Below, piece by piece: positions 16,197 to 25,311 of a stretch of 55,639 nucleotides of DNA; the first letter of the stretch is position 1, and each line of letters begins with the position of its first letter. This DNA comes from Flavobacteriales bacterium (GTDB lineage: Bacteria > Bacteroidota > Bacteroidia > Flavobacteriales_F > PHOS-HE28). Under the pieces are notes generated by a model. That model did no database searches, was not told the DNA's origin, and saw nothing but the letters and a program-made list of their open reading frames with translations. The stretch lies in the NCBI GenBank assembly GCA_020852835.1, contig JADZAC010000042.1, forward strand, positions 1-55,639, given 5' to 3'. The position numbers were made by a program, and so were the translations under genes.

Positions 16197-17096
16197 ATGC
16201 ACCCAATTTTACTTACCGAACCCGGCACCATCCTTGAACCCAGCGAGCTGATCCTCAACCCGGATGGATCGGTGTACCACTTGGCTTTGCGCCCCGAGCA
16301 CCTTGGCAACCTGGTGCTGGTGGTGGGCGACCCCGGCCGCGTGGCCCGGATCAGCGCCCGGTTCGACAAGATCGAACACCAAGCGGGCAACAGGGAATTC
16401 GTGGCGCACACCGGCACCCTGAACGGCGCACGCATCACGGCGCTGGCCACGGGCATCGGCACCGATAACATCGACATCGTGATGGGTGAACTCGACGCCC
16501 TGGTGAACATCGACCTGGAAAAGCGCACGCCCAAAAAGGAACACAGGGCATTGACCATTGTACGCCTGGGCACCTGCGGCGCCCTGCAGGAGGATGTGCC
16601 CGTGGATCAGCTGGTGGTAAGCCGGTATGCCCTGGGCCTGGACAATGTGCTGCACTACTACGCACACGAACAGACCGATGCCGAGCTGCGCATCCTGCAA
16701 GCCTTTCTGCAGCAATCCGAATGGCCGGACAACTTGCCCCTGCCCTACATCGCCAGCGGCCATGAGCCCTTAGTGGCCACTTTAGGTCAAGGCAACCATG
16801 TGGGGCTGACTGCCACGGCCGGGGGCTTTTACGGGCCCCAAGGGAGGCAGCTGCGCGCAGTGCCCGCCGTGGGCGGGCTCAATGAGGCCTTCACCAACTT
16901 CCGCCACGAGGACCTGCGGCTGCTCAATTTCGAAATGGAGACCAGCGCGATCTATGGCCTCAGCGGGCTGCTCGGCCACAAAGCCTGTACGGTATGCACC
17001 GTGGTGGCCAACCGCCTGCGCAAGGAATACAGCAAGGACCACCTTGCCGCCATTGACCGCATGATCGACCAAGTGCTCGAACGCCTGGTGGGCTGA
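16197..17096 (+). CDS. nucleoside phosphorylase (uridine phosphorylase-like)
   Basis: A 299-residue cytoplasmic enzyme of the PNP/UDP superfamily. Visible are the phosphate-binding VVGDPGRVARIS, TLNGARITALATGIGTDNIDIVMGEL and the LLNFEMETSAIYGLSGLLGH segment, in which the Met-Glu-Thr contacts the ribose in relatives. It probably cleaves uridine or a related nucleoside with phosphate for salvage. It is slightly longer than E. coli Udp (about 250). It stands alone, 80 bases after the DUF4197 gene. Confidence 0.9.
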   Translation: MHPILLTEPGTILEPSELILNPDGSVYHLALRPEHLGNLVLVVGDPGRVARISARFDKIEHQAGNREFVAHTGTLNGARITALATGIGTDNIDIVMGELDALVNIDLEKRTPKKEHRALTIVRLGTCGALQEDVPVDQLVVSRYALGLDNVLHYYAHEQTDAELRILQAFLQQSEWPDNLPLPYIASGHEPLVATLGQGNHVGLTATAGGFYGPQGRQLRAVPAVGGLNEAFTNFRHEDLRLLNFEMETSAIYGLSGLLGHKACTVCTVVANRLRKEYSKDHLAAIDRMIDQVLERLVG

Positions 17097-17221
17097 TGCC
17101 CCCGCCCACCGCACCACCGGCCGGAAGGCTTTCCACACCTGCTTGTTGAAGGCGGGGAATTCAACCCGCCATGGTTGAAACAAGGGCGCCCCCCCTCCGC
17201 CGCCCCCTTAGCACGCCCCGG

Positions 17222-17229
17222 TACTTTCG
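17222..17229 (+). promoter_or_regulatory. -7 promoter element TACTTTCG
   Basis: TACTTTCG (TAnnTTCG) lies 28 bases upstream of the ATG at 17258, supporting that start over a GTG or ATG further upstream. Confidence 0.45.
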
Positions 17230-17257
17230 CCACGTCCTCCACCAGCAGGGGCCCGAC

Positions 17258-18121
17258 ATGAGCGACACCGAGATCCAGGCACTGATCACCCTCATCGAAG
17301 ATCCCGACGAGGGCATCTATGTCCAAGTGCGTGAGCGTATCATCTCCTTGGGCAGCCCGGTGGTACCCGTATTGGAACATGCCTGGGAAACACAAGGGCA
17401 AGGTGACCTGTTCCGAAACCGTGTGGAAGACCTGTTGCACACGATCCATTTGGACATCACCTTCAACCGGTTGACCGCGTGGCGCCAGGCCGGGGCCGAT
17501 GACCTGCTGGAGGGCGCCTTGGCCGTTTGCCGCTACCGCTACGCGGAACTCGACGAACAAAGGGTACGCGCCCGCTTGGCCGCCCTGCGTCAGGACATCT
17601 GGCTGGAGCTCAACGACAACCTCACCGCCTTTGAGAAGGTGCGCGTTTTCAACCACATCTTCTACCAAGTGCATGGCTTCAAGGGGAATAAGCGCAACTA
17701 CCACGCCCCCCAGAACAGCTACCTGAACGAAGTGCTGGAGAGCCGCAAAGGCAACCCGCTATCCTTGGCCTTGATCTACCAACTGCTGGCCGAGGAATTG
17801 GACCTGCCGCTGCGCGGGGTCAACCTGCCCAACCACTTCGTGCTTGCCTACGTGGATGAAACCGGCGTGGCGGCAAGCGAATTCGGCCACGCGGGCGTGT
17901 TGTTCTATGTGAACGCTTTCAGCCAGGGCGACATATTGGGCAAGGCCGAGATCGATGAGTTCCTGGGCAAGTTGGAGCTACCGGCGGATGAAAGCTTCTA
18001 CCAGCCTTGCACCAACCTGGACATCATCCGCCGGCTGTTGAACAACCTGCTGAACAGCTACGAAAAACTGAACGACCCGGACCGGGTGGAAGACCTCAAG
18101 TACCTGCTCAGCGCGTTGTAG
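17258..18121 (+). CDS. SirB1-like transglutaminase-fold protein
   Basis: A 287-residue cytoplasmic protein of the SirB1/transglutaminase-like family. After a helical N-terminal region come RVFNHIFYQVHGFKGN, the SRKGNPLSLALIYQLLAEELDLPLRGVNLPNHFVLAY core and a C-terminal helical LLNNLLNSYEKLNDPDR. The position of the catalytic Cys in true transglutaminases is a Ser (GNPLSLALIY), as is usual for this family, so peptidase activity is doubtful. The C-terminal helices resemble a TPR. Its last 14 bases overlap the convergent sugar transferase gene. Confidence 0.87.
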   Translation: MSDTEIQALITLIEDPDEGIYVQVRERIISLGSPVVPVLEHAWETQGQGDLFRNRVEDLLHTIHLDITFNRLTAWRQAGADDLLEGALAVCRYRYAELDEQRVRARLAALRQDIWLELNDNLTAFEKVRVFNHIFYQVHGFKGNKRNYHAPQNSYLNEVLESRKGNPLSLALIYQLLAEELDLPLRGVNLPNHFVLAYVDETGVAASEFGHAGVLFYVNAFSQGDILGKAEIDEFLGKLELPADESFYQPCTNLDIIRRLLNNLLNSYEKLNDPDRVEDLKYLLSAL

Positions 18122-18728
18122 GCACCGCGCCGCCCCACCCGCCGAACACCTTGCCTACCGTGGCCAGAATGATGCGCAGGTCCAGCAGGAAACTTCGCTC
18201 GCGCACATAACGCAGGTCCAGCGCCAATTTGGCCGGCATCACTTCCTCCACGTAGGCCTTTTCGGGATCGGCGGCGCGGGCCAGCAGCTCATTCTCATCG
18301 ATGTAGTCCAGGCTGGCCATGCCCGTGATGCCGGGCCGCACCTGCAGCACCGCTCGTTGCTCCGCCGTGTACAGCGCCACGTACTTGGGAACTTCGGGCC
18401 GAGGGCCCACCACGCTCATATCGCCGACCAGTACGTTCCACAATTGGGGCAGCTCATCCAACTTGGTCTTGCGCAGGAAGTAGCCCACGCCGGTGATGCG
18501 CGGATCGCGCCCGCCGATGGTGAGCTGGCCCTTGGCCTCGCTGCCGGGCCGCATGCTGCGGAACTTCAGCAGGCGGAACTCGCGCCCGCCGCGGCCCACA
18601 CGCACTTGACGGAAGAACGCCCCGCCGGGCGAGGTGAGCGCCACCGCCAGCGCGAACACCAGCAGCAGCGGCAACAGCAACACCAGCAGCACCAGCGAAA
18701 AGGCCATGTCGAAGGCGCGCTTCAGCAT
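18108..18728 (-). CDS. initiating sugar-phosphate transferase (PglC-type)
   Basis: A 206-residue bacterial sugar transferase. One N-terminal hydrophobic segment (about residues 8-33) is followed by the catalytic region: RLLKFRSMRPGSE, DPRITGVGYFLRKTKLDELPQLWNVLVGDMSVVGPRPE and the RPGITGMASL segment. It lacks the extra membrane domain of WcaJ/WbaP enzymes, so it is the short monotopic PglC type, which transfers a phospho-sugar, often N-acetylated and deoxy, to undecaprenyl phosphate. It is the last gene of the polysaccharide operon, starting 3 bases after the aminotransferase stop. Confidence 0.93.
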   Translation of the reverse strand: MLKRAFDMAFSLVLLVLLLPLLLVFALAVALTSPGGAFFRQVRVGRGGREFRLLKFRSMRPGSEAKGQLTIGGRDPRITGVGYFLRKTKLDELPQLWNVLVGDMSVVGPRPEVPKYVALYTAEQRAVLQVRPGITGMASLDYIDENELLARAADPEKAYVEEVMPAKLALDLRYVRERSFLLDLRIILATVGKVFGGWGGAVPTTR

Positions 18729-18731
18729 AGC

Positions 18732-19958
18732 TCAACCCATCACCGCATGAACGGCCTCCTTTACCGCAGCGATCACGGTGTCCACCTGTTCGTCCGAAAG
18801 GTCGTAGTACACCGGCAGGCTGATCTCCCTGCTGTAGTGCTTGTAGGCATTGGGGTAATCCTCCATCCGGTAGCCCGTGTTGCGGTAGTGGCTCAGCAGC
18901 GGCAACGGGATAAAATGCACGTTCACGCTCACCTCCCTGGCGGAGATGGCGGCAATGATCGCATCGCGCTGCTCCTCGGTGGCCTTGGCCACGCGCAGCA
19001 TGTACAAGTGGTAGCTCCCTTCGCGGTGGGCATCCTTGAGCAAGGGCCGGTCGAGGGCCGCCTCCTGGGCGAAGCCGGCGTGGTAGCGCTCGCAGATGGC
19101 CTTGCGGCGCGGCAGGGTCTCGCTGTCGTAGCGGTCCAGCTCCACCAGTCCGATGGCCGCCTGGATGTCCGTCATGTTGCATTTCCAACCGGGGGCTTCC
19201 ACATCGTAGCGCCACGCGCCGGGCTTGGTCTTGGCCAGGGCATCCTTGTTCTGGCCGTGCAGGCTCATGGTGTTGAACCAGCGGTAGACCTCCTCGGTGT
19301 CGAAGGGCGCGGGAAGCTGGAATGCCAGGGCACCGCCTTCCGCCGTGGTGAGGTTCTTCACCGCGTGGAAACTGAAGCCGGTGATGTCGGCCTGTGGCCC
19401 AATGGATTTTCCGCCGATGCGCGCGCCGAAGGAATGCGCCGCATCGCTGAGCACCAGTGCGCGCCCCAGCCGCATCTGCGGGTTGGAGCCGCCCACGCGC
19501 AAGTTCACGGCCGGGCTGAACCAGGCGCAGCTGTCCTCGGCCACCTTCACGATCTCCGCCACCCGCGCGGGCAAGCCGCCGATGTCCACGGGAATGATGG
19601 CCTTGGTGCGCGGGTTCATGGCCTGGCGCACGGCCTCGGGGTTGATGGTGAAATCATCGAGCACGTCCACCAGCACGGGCTTGGCGCCCACGTGCTTCAC
19701 AATGTTGGCCGTGGCGCAGTAGGTGTAGGCGGGCACGATCACCTCATCGCCCGGGCCGATGCCGTACCAGCGCAACGCCAGCTCCGCGGCATTGGTCCAG
19801 CTGTTCAGGGCGATCACGCGCTGCACGCCGCAGTATGCCGCCAAGCGCTTCTCGAACTCCTTGGTGCGCGGGCCGGTGGTGATCCAGCCGCTGCGCAGCG
19901 CGTCGGTCACGGCCTGGATGGTCTTCTCGTCGATGCGGGGCGGGGAAAAGGGGATCAT
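18732..19958 (-). CDS. DegT/DnrJ/EryC1/StrS-type sugar aminotransferase
   Basis: A 408-residue PLP enzyme. GWITTGPRTKEFE is the family start; Lys201 in GFSFHAVKNLTTAEGG forms the Schiff base with PLP, and LSDAAHSFGA supplies the Asp. Between VDIGGLP and that Asp is a longer insert (about residues 130-170) than in standard DegT proteins. It would transaminate a UDP-4-keto-6-deoxy sugar such as the FlaA1/CapD-like dehydratase at 12071 could provide. It begins within the TGA of the preceding gene (ATGA overlap). Confidence 0.93.
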   Translation of the reverse strand: MIPFSPPRIDEKTIQAVTDALRSGWITTGPRTKEFEKRLAAYCGVQRVIALNSWTNAAELALRWYGIGPGDEVIVPAYTYCATANIVKHVGAKPVLVDVLDDFTINPEAVRQAMNPRTKAIIPVDIGGLPARVAEIVKVAEDSCAWFSPAVNLRVGGSNPQMRLGRALVLSDAAHSFGARIGGKSIGPQADITGFSFHAVKNLTTAEGGALAFQLPAPFDTEEVYRWFNTMSLHGQNKDALAKTKPGAWRYDVEAPGWKCNMTDIQAAIGLVELDRYDSETLPRRKAICERYHAGFAQEAALDRPLLKDAHREGSYHLYMLRVAKATEEQRDAIIAAISAREVSVNVHFIPLPLLSHYRNTGYRMEDYPNAYKHYSREISLPVYYDLSDEQVDTVIAAVKEAVHAVMG

Positions 19959-21220
19959 GGGTGCGCGTGGGGTTCAGGCAGGGGCTTGCGGCGTACCAGG
20001 ATAACGAAAAACAGGATGAAGAACACCACCCCCGCCTGCACTTCCAGCACGGATTCGATGGCGCCGTTGAGGATGAACAACAGTGCGAAGATGGCAAGAA
20101 AGGAATCTTTCCGACGGTTCCCAAGCACCAAGGGCGCCACCATCATCGCACACACCAGCAGCAGCCCGGGCCAGCCCAGCGCCACACCGCTTTGCAACAC
20201 CTGCGAGTGGCTGTTGAGCTTGCGCGCAATGGCCGCCGTGGCACCCTTCTCCTGGTAACAGGCCATCAAGGCATGCTTGATGTCGCCCGTGCCCGCGCCC
20301 CCAGGTGATACGGAAAGGCAGTGCCAACTGCAATCCCAGGCCGCAAGCCGTTCGTTACTGCTGGTTTCCATGGTCAGCACCTGTTGGTCGCCACGGACCA
20401 GGTTGCCCAAGGCGCCGGTGACCTCCGCGATCCGCCCCGAAAGCACGGGCCCCATGAAGTACAGCGGCACGGCCACCACCAGCACCAGCGCCCCGGCCAA
20501 GGCGGGCCATGCGCGGCGCGGAAGTTTGCGGAAGGCGCGGAACAGCAGCACGGACCCCACCACGGCCAATCCGGCCAAGCCGCTCTTGCTGGTGAGCATC
20601 ACCAAATAGGCCAGCAGCAGCAACTGGAACAGGAGGACGGCCGCACGCGGCCACTGGCCCGCCACATTCCCTGCGATCAAGTTGACCCCCCAGTAATACA
20701 AGGCCCAGCAGGCGAACCAGGCCATGTAGCTCGGGTGTACCAGCGAGGACAAATAGCTCTGCGTGAAGCACTCCTTCCAGCCGTGTTCGCCATAACAGGT
20801 TGAAGCGGACCACCCGCTGATCACCATGGCCACCAGCAAGCCCGCGGACAAGGCCACCATGGCAGGCCGCAACATGTCCCGTTCCGCTGAGGCAACAAGG
20901 CCTGCGGCGATCATGGGCACCAGCAACAAACTGAGCTTCACCTCCAAGTCGAACAAGCCGAAGGCTACGTCCGTTGTCCATGCCATGCCCAGCACGTGCA
21001 GCAGGTAGAACGCCACTGGGAGCAGCAGCAATCCTTTGTCCTTCAAGCTTCCGAAGGCCAGCACTTGCGGCAGCAGCAGCACAATGCCCAGCGCCAGCGG
21101 AATGGGCACCAACGGGCCATGGACGGGAAGCGCGGCGATCGCCAATAACAGGCAGAACCGGCCCAAAAAGGCACTGCGCTCTTGCCACCTGATCGCTTTA
21201 TGCCAGTCGCTGAAGCGCAT
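19955..21220 (-). CDS. O-antigen ligase/polymerase family membrane protein
   Basis: A 421-residue integral membrane protein with about ten to twelve hydrophobic segments and one large extracytoplasmic loop (about residues 275-350). The loop ends in KLNSHSQVLQSGVALGWPGLLL, the signature of the Wzy/WaaL O-antigen ligase family. It should ligate or polymerise lipid-linked glycan at the periplasmic face. Polymerase and ligase cannot be separated by sequence alone, and a second polymerase-like protein lies upstream in the same operon. Its start overlaps the end of the glycosyltransferase gene by 23 bases. Confidence 0.85.
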   Translation of the reverse strand: MRFSDWHKAIRWQERSAFLGRFCLLLAIAALPVHGPLVPIPLALGIVLLLPQVLAFGSLKDKGLLLLPVAFYLLHVLGMAWTTDVAFGLFDLEVKLSLLLVPMIAAGLVASAERDMLRPAMVALSAGLLVAMVISGWSASTCYGEHGWKECFTQSYLSSLVHPSYMAWFACWALYYWGVNLIAGNVAGQWPRAAVLLFQLLLLAYLVMLTSKSGLAGLAVVGSVLLFRAFRKLPRRAWPALAGALVLVVAVPLYFMGPVLSGRIAEVTGALGNLVRGDQQVLTMETSSNERLAAWDCSWHCLSVSPGGAGTGDIKHALMACYQEKGATAAIARKLNSHSQVLQSGVALGWPGLLLVCAMMVAPLVLGNRRKDSFLAIFALLFILNGAIESVLEVQAGVVFFILFFVILVRRKPLPEPHAHP

Positions 21221-22427
21221 TCCAAAGGTTGTCGCTGATCCGTTCGCGGTCGAAATGTTCCTTCACGTAGTGCTCGCCGCTGGCGCCTTGTTCATGGATC
21301 AATGCCCGATCATCGGCGTAGCGCACGGCCGCGCGTGCCAACGCATCGGCATCCTCCGGCTCAAAAAAAAGCCCTGCCCTGCCCTGTTCGATGAACAACT
21401 CGCGGGCTTCGCCGTCCACGCCCAATAGCACCGGTTTGCACAGCGCCAAGGCTTCAAAGATCTTGCTGGGGATCGCCCCCAGGAACAGGTCGTTGCGCAG
21501 CAGCGGCACTACCACGGCATCGATGGAACGCATCATGCCCAACAATTCACGCCGGGGCATCCTGTCAACAAAATGCACACGGTCCACGCCCAGGGTTCTC
21601 TTCAGCTCCTGAAGTCCCGCTTTCTCCGGTCCATCGCCCATGAGGATGAAATGGATGTCGGGCCGTTCGCGCAGCAGGGCCGCAGCCTGCACCACCACCC
21701 GCAATCCTTGTGCGTGGCCCAGGATCCCTGCGTAGGCCAGCAACAGGTCATTCGGGCCGATGCCCAAGCGGGTGCGGATGTCCGAAGCAGGCACCTCGGC
21801 AGCGGCGGCCAATGCAGCGAAATCCACGCCGTTGGGCACCCAAAGCACCTCCTTTTGCGGGAAGCGGCCTCGGATGTTCTTCACGATGCCCTGCGTTTGG
21901 CCCGTGATCAGCGCAGCGCTCCGGTAGCAGCGCTCCTCCAACCAGGTACTGGCGCCGATCATGGCCTTGTTCGATACCAAGCCTAACTGCACCGCGCTTT
22001 CCGGCCACAGGTCGCTGACGTTGAACACGAGCTTCGCCCCTTTCAGCCGGGCCAGCAGCATGGCCGTGATCCCCAGGAACAACGGCGGCGATTCCACCAG
22101 CAGCACGTCCGCCTTCTTCAGCTTGAACACGCCGACCAACAGCGAGGTGAACACGAAGGAGAAGTAGTTGCAGAGCCGGACCGCGATGCCTTTGCCGGTG
22201 GACACGAACAGCCAAGCGCGGTGTACGTCGAGACCGTCCATCCGTTCCCGCACATGGAATTTCCCCCGGTACGCCTGCTGGATCCGCATGTCCGGGTAGT
22301 TGGGCATGGCGGTGAGCACAGTGACCTCCGCTCCCTTGGCCTGCAAGGCCTGGGCCGTGGCGAACAGGCGGTTCTGAGGCGCTCCGGTCTCGGGCGGGAA
22401 ATATTGAGTGAGGAAGATGATCCTCAT
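21198..22427 (-). CDS. glycosyltransferase family 4 (WbuB-like)
   Basis: A 409-residue GT4 enzyme. The N-terminal lobe starts MRIIFLTQYFPPETGAPQNR, the hallmark of the WbuB-like group; VLWVPNGVD links the lobes; the C-terminal lobe has AYAGILGHAQGL, MGDGPEKAGLQ and the donor-binding LFLGAIPSKIFEALALCKPV with the family's EX7E-type pattern. WbuB-like enzymes add an amino-deoxy sugar (often an N-acetyl-fucosamine type) to the lipid-linked acceptor; the precise sugar here is inference. The start overlaps the deacetylase stop in ATGA. Confidence 0.92.
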   Translation of the reverse strand: MRIIFLTQYFPPETGAPQNRLFATAQALQAKGAEVTVLTAMPNYPDMRIQQAYRGKFHVRERMDGLDVHRAWLFVSTGKGIAVRLCNYFSFVFTSLLVGVFKLKKADVLLVESPPLFLGITAMLLARLKGAKLVFNVSDLWPESAVQLGLVSNKAMIGASTWLEERCYRSAALITGQTQGIVKNIRGRFPQKEVLWVPNGVDFAALAAAAEVPASDIRTRLGIGPNDLLLAYAGILGHAQGLRVVVQAAALLRERPDIHFILMGDGPEKAGLQELKRTLGVDRVHFVDRMPRRELLGMMRSIDAVVVPLLRNDLFLGAIPSKIFEALALCKPVLLGVDGEARELFIEQGRAGLFFEPEDADALARAAVRYADDRALIHEQGASGEHYVKEHFDRERISDNLWNALQRLA

Positions 22428-23236
22428 GGGGCGGTGCGCTCAAGCCGGGCAATGGCCTCGGCGTGGGTGATGAACCTGTGCCCGCGTTCCTTCAAGTGCA
22501 CCAGCAACCACTCGTACCACGCCTTCCACGTGGCAAACGCCGGGCTGTAGTAGCGGTCGTGGAAGAGGATGCTGGTGTACTGCAGTCCGGCCCGCTCCGC
22601 TTCCTCCAGTTTGCCGATGGTGTAGTGCTTGGCGCCTTCCAGGTCGCGGCTTTGGTAGCGCTTGGCACCGTCCATGGCCCACCCGTCCATCAGCAGCAAG
22701 GGGAACTCCCACATGCCGTGCAGGCGGTAGGGATCGCGGGCCCCTTGGATAGTGGCATCGAAGCGGTAGCCGGTGGCGGCCAGCTTGCGGAACGTGGTGT
22801 CATCCTGCCGCAGGTAGTGCATGCGGATGCCAAAGTCACTACGCCCGCTGATCTGCGCGAAGCGCCGGTGCTCCTCCCGCATCGCGGCTTCATCGGTGTA
22901 GGCGATCCCATGCACCCCTGCTTCGAACCCGCGTGCGATCACCCGGGGCACGTGCTTTTCCGCATGCCGCAACGGATAGGAAAGCCCCACGCCGTTGGCC
23001 ATGCCGAAGAAGAAACAGGAACGGATGCCGTGCTGCTCGTGCAGGTCCATCACCTCCTCGATGCGCTCCCAGCGGTTGCGCACCAGGTCGGCATAGCGGT
23101 GCCCCAGTTCGCGCAGGGAGATCTTGCCCAGCACGTGCTCCAGATGGTTGCGCACCAGGAATTTGGGGATGATCGGGTCCTTCCAATGCTCCCGCACGGT
23201 GATGTGGTCCACGTCGTGGCTGAGGATCACCTGCAT
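22424..23236 (-). CDS. polysaccharide deacetylase family protein
   Basis: A 270-residue protein of the NodB-type deacetylase superfamily. LSHDVDHI at residues 4-11 gives the first metal-binding Asp pair; FEAGVHGI and IRMHYLRQDD provide the later His residues, and ILFHDRYY lies near the C-terminus. It has no signal peptide, so it probably acts in the cytoplasm on a nucleotide or lipid-linked sugar, or is a degenerate relative. It is embedded in the operon, 3 bases after the FemAB-like gene and overlapping the next by ATGA. Confidence 0.8.
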   Translation of the reverse strand: MQVILSHDVDHITVREHWKDPIIPKFLVRNHLEHVLGKISLRELGHRYADLVRNRWERIEEVMDLHEQHGIRSCFFFGMANGVGLSYPLRHAEKHVPRVIARGFEAGVHGIAYTDEAAMREEHRRFAQISGRSDFGIRMHYLRQDDTTFRKLAATGYRFDATIQGARDPYRLHGMWEFPLLLMDGWAMDGAKRYQSRDLEGAKHYTIGKLEEAERAGLQYTSILFHDRYYSPAFATWKAWYEWLLVHLKERGHRFITHAEAIARLERTAP

Positions 23237-23239
23237 GGG

Positions 23240-24199
23240 TCAGAAAAGATGGCGAAGCTTTTTCTTCAACGCCACCTCGGTGAGGAACGGCGCGCGGTTC
23301 ACGGTGAAATAGGGCGTGGGCGTGCCGCCGAACGCGCGGAAGTAACGCTCCACCTCGGGGATCATGCTGCCCTCGAAATCGAAGATGTGCTGCCCGGAAC
23401 CCTTGGCCTCAGCGATCGCGGCATCCACGGCCATGGCGCCCGCACCCGCGCTGGCATGGGTCTTATCCACCCCGCCGAGCAGGTAGTAGGCCGCCCCGGC
23501 GGATGAAGCGGTGAACGCGGCGGCCGTATCGTGCCCGCCTTCCACGGTGATGAAGGCAGCGCCCGTGCCCGGCTTCAGGAACGCCTTCAACAGGCCCAGG
23601 GCCACGCCCTCGTCCAGCCCTTTGCCCTTTCGCTGAAAAGTGCTCCGGACCATGCGCAACACACGCTCTGGATCGTCCGTCCGCACCGTATCGGCGCCCC
23701 CTGCCCTGCTCTTCTTGATCGCGTTGCGCTGTTCCGCCTCATAGCCTGCGCGGACCGTTTCCATGCCTGGTGCCAGCTCGATCCGGTACGTCCACTGCGC
23801 CACTACCTTGAAGCCTTTCCACGCCCACGGTTGGAGGTCCGTCTCCTCTGGCGGGAAGGCCAGGTGGATCATGCCGTCCTGGGCCAACAAGTAATCGGCC
23901 AGAAACGTGTGCAACTTCTTGGCCTCGCCCACCGCCTTGGCAGGATTGCTGGCCATGCGCTTGCGCCAGAGGCCGCAGTTCTGGGTGTGCGCCGGGTGGG
24001 AGATCAGCCGCAGGCCGGAGCGGCGCGTGCGGTGCAGGTGGAAGGCGGCCACGGCTTTGCCGTCCTTATTGAAGACGCCCAGCCGCTCCATGCCGGCACC
24101 CACGATGTGGCCCCAGTCGTCGCGCAGGAACAAGGGAACTTCCGCCGGTGCAATGCCCAACGTGGCCGCGATATCGCCGGTGATCGGTGCAATGGTCAT
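23240..24199 (-). CDS. FemAB/GNAT-fold acyltransferase-like protein
   Basis: A 319-residue protein with tandem GNAT-like folds of the FemAB-related Acetyltransf_6 type. The C-terminal half shows AAAFTASSAGAAYYLLGG, then a helix and FDFEGSMIPEVERYFRAFGG, a strong family signature. Such proteins in polysaccharide loci probably transfer an acyl or aminoacyl group onto a sugar amine; that role is inference. It overlaps the upstream glycosyltransferase gene by ATGA. It would fit as the N-acylating step after the aminotransferase. Confidence 0.83.
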   Translation of the reverse strand: MTIAPITGDIAATLGIAPAEVPLFLRDDWGHIVGAGMERLGVFNKDGKAVAAFHLHRTRRSGLRLISHPAHTQNCGLWRKRMASNPAKAVGEAKKLHTFLADYLLAQDGMIHLAFPPEETDLQPWAWKGFKVVAQWTYRIELAPGMETVRAGYEAEQRNAIKKSRAGGADTVRTDDPERVLRMVRSTFQRKGKGLDEGVALGLLKAFLKPGTGAAFITVEGGHDTAAAFTASSAGAAYYLLGGVDKTHASAGAGAMAVDAAIAEAKGSGQHIFDFEGSMIPEVERYFRAFGGTPTPYFTVNRAPFLTEVALKKKLRHLF

Positions 24200-25311
24200 G
24201 GTTCCAGTTGCCGGTAAAGATCGACCAGGCGCGCGCTTTCACTTTCCCAGCTGTAGTGCAGCTCCACTTCCTTCCGGCCATCCAGCCCCTTTGCGCGGCG
24301 GCCTTCCGCATCGGCCCGTGAGGCCCTTACCGCCGCTGCGATGGTGGCCGGTGCCTGGGCATCGGCAAACCAGCCGAACAGCCCGAATGTTTGATGCCAG
24401 AAAGGGAAATCGCTCAGCAGCATGGGCAGCCCGCAGGCCATGTACTCGAAGGTCTTGATGGGCAGGCTGATCATGTAGTTGTGCACAGGATAGAGCAGGC
24501 ATACGCCCAGGTCAGCCGCACGCACATGGTCGTACACGGCGTCCATGCGCACTTGGCCCAGGTCCTGCACCTGCGGCCAGGCGGGCAGGGCTGCGCATTC
24601 AGCGCGATAGGCATCATCCGCCCATGGGCCCAGCAGCTTCAACCGCACGTCCGGCAAGGCTTCCAAGGCCATCACCACCTCCTTGATGCCCCGGATGCGT
24701 GAAAGCCCGCCGACGTAGATCAGCGTGAATTCGGGGTCCTTCCCGATCGCCTGCAAGGACCGGTCGATGATGGCCAGCACAGGCAGGTTGCGGATCACCT
24801 CCACCTTGCGGGCTTGTGCCGGATGCAGGCGCACGATGTCCTCGCGCATGCTGTCCACCACCACCAGCACACGGTCCAACTTGCGGATGGCAAGGTCTTC
24901 GAACCAGCCGTAAAGGCGGGAAGCGAGTTTGCGGAACCATGCGGGCCCAAGCCATGTTTTGGTGAGGATGTGGCCGCGCATGGACTCGTGCATGTCGTAC
25001 ACCACCTTGGCCCCGCCTCGTTTCAGCAGGAGCGCGATCCACAGCAGCTCCGGATCGTGGACCTGATAGACGGCAGCCTTGAGCTTTCGTGCCTCGCGGA
25101 AAGCCCGCCACGCACCAGTGATCGGCCGCAAGAGCCGTGAGGCAGGTACCCGGACCGGATGGATGTGCACGCCATCTTCCGTGACCGACCTGTCGATGGG
25201 GGCGATCAGATGCACGTCGAAACCGGCAGCGGCCAGTGAACGGCACTGCTTGAAGAAGATGCGGTCGTCGAACGCGCCGTGCACGGTGGTGATGTGGCAG
25301 ACGCGGGTCAT
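24196..25311 (-). CDS. glycosyltransferase family 4
   Basis: A 371-residue GT-B glycosyltransferase. It starts MTRVCHITTVHGAFDDRIFF; YQVHDPELLWIALLL and VYDMHESMRGHI mark the N-lobe, LIYVGGLSRIRGIKEV the C-lobe, and YMISLPIKTFEYMACGLPMLLSD the donor-binding EX7E region. The start was chosen at 25311 because it overlaps the TGA of the preceding gene in ATGA and opens the Rossmann strand; the frame extends 71 codons further without coding character. Donor and acceptor are unknown. Confidence 0.92.
   Translation of the reverse strand: MTRVCHITTVHGAFDDRIFFKQCRSLAAAGFDVHLIAPIDRSVTEDGVHIHPVRVPASRLLRPITGAWRAFREARKLKAAVYQVHDPELLWIALLLKRGGAKVVYDMHESMRGHILTKTWLGPAWFRKLASRLYGWFEDLAIRKLDRVLVVVDSMREDIVRLHPAQARKVEVIRNLPVLAIIDRSLQAIGKDPEFTLIYVGGLSRIRGIKEVVMALEALPDVRLKLLGPWADDAYRAECAALPAWPQVQDLGQVRMDAVYDHVRAADLGVCLLYPVHNYMISLPIKTFEYMACGLPMLLSDFPFWHQTFGLFGWFADAQAPATIAAAVRASRADAEGRRAKGLDGRKEVELHYSWESESARLVDLYRQLEP

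Noticed and set aside
18357..20258. 633-codon plus-strand open frame opposite the sugar transferase and aminotransferase genes
   Set aside because: Same reason: the minus strand carries two enzymes with all catalytic motifs.
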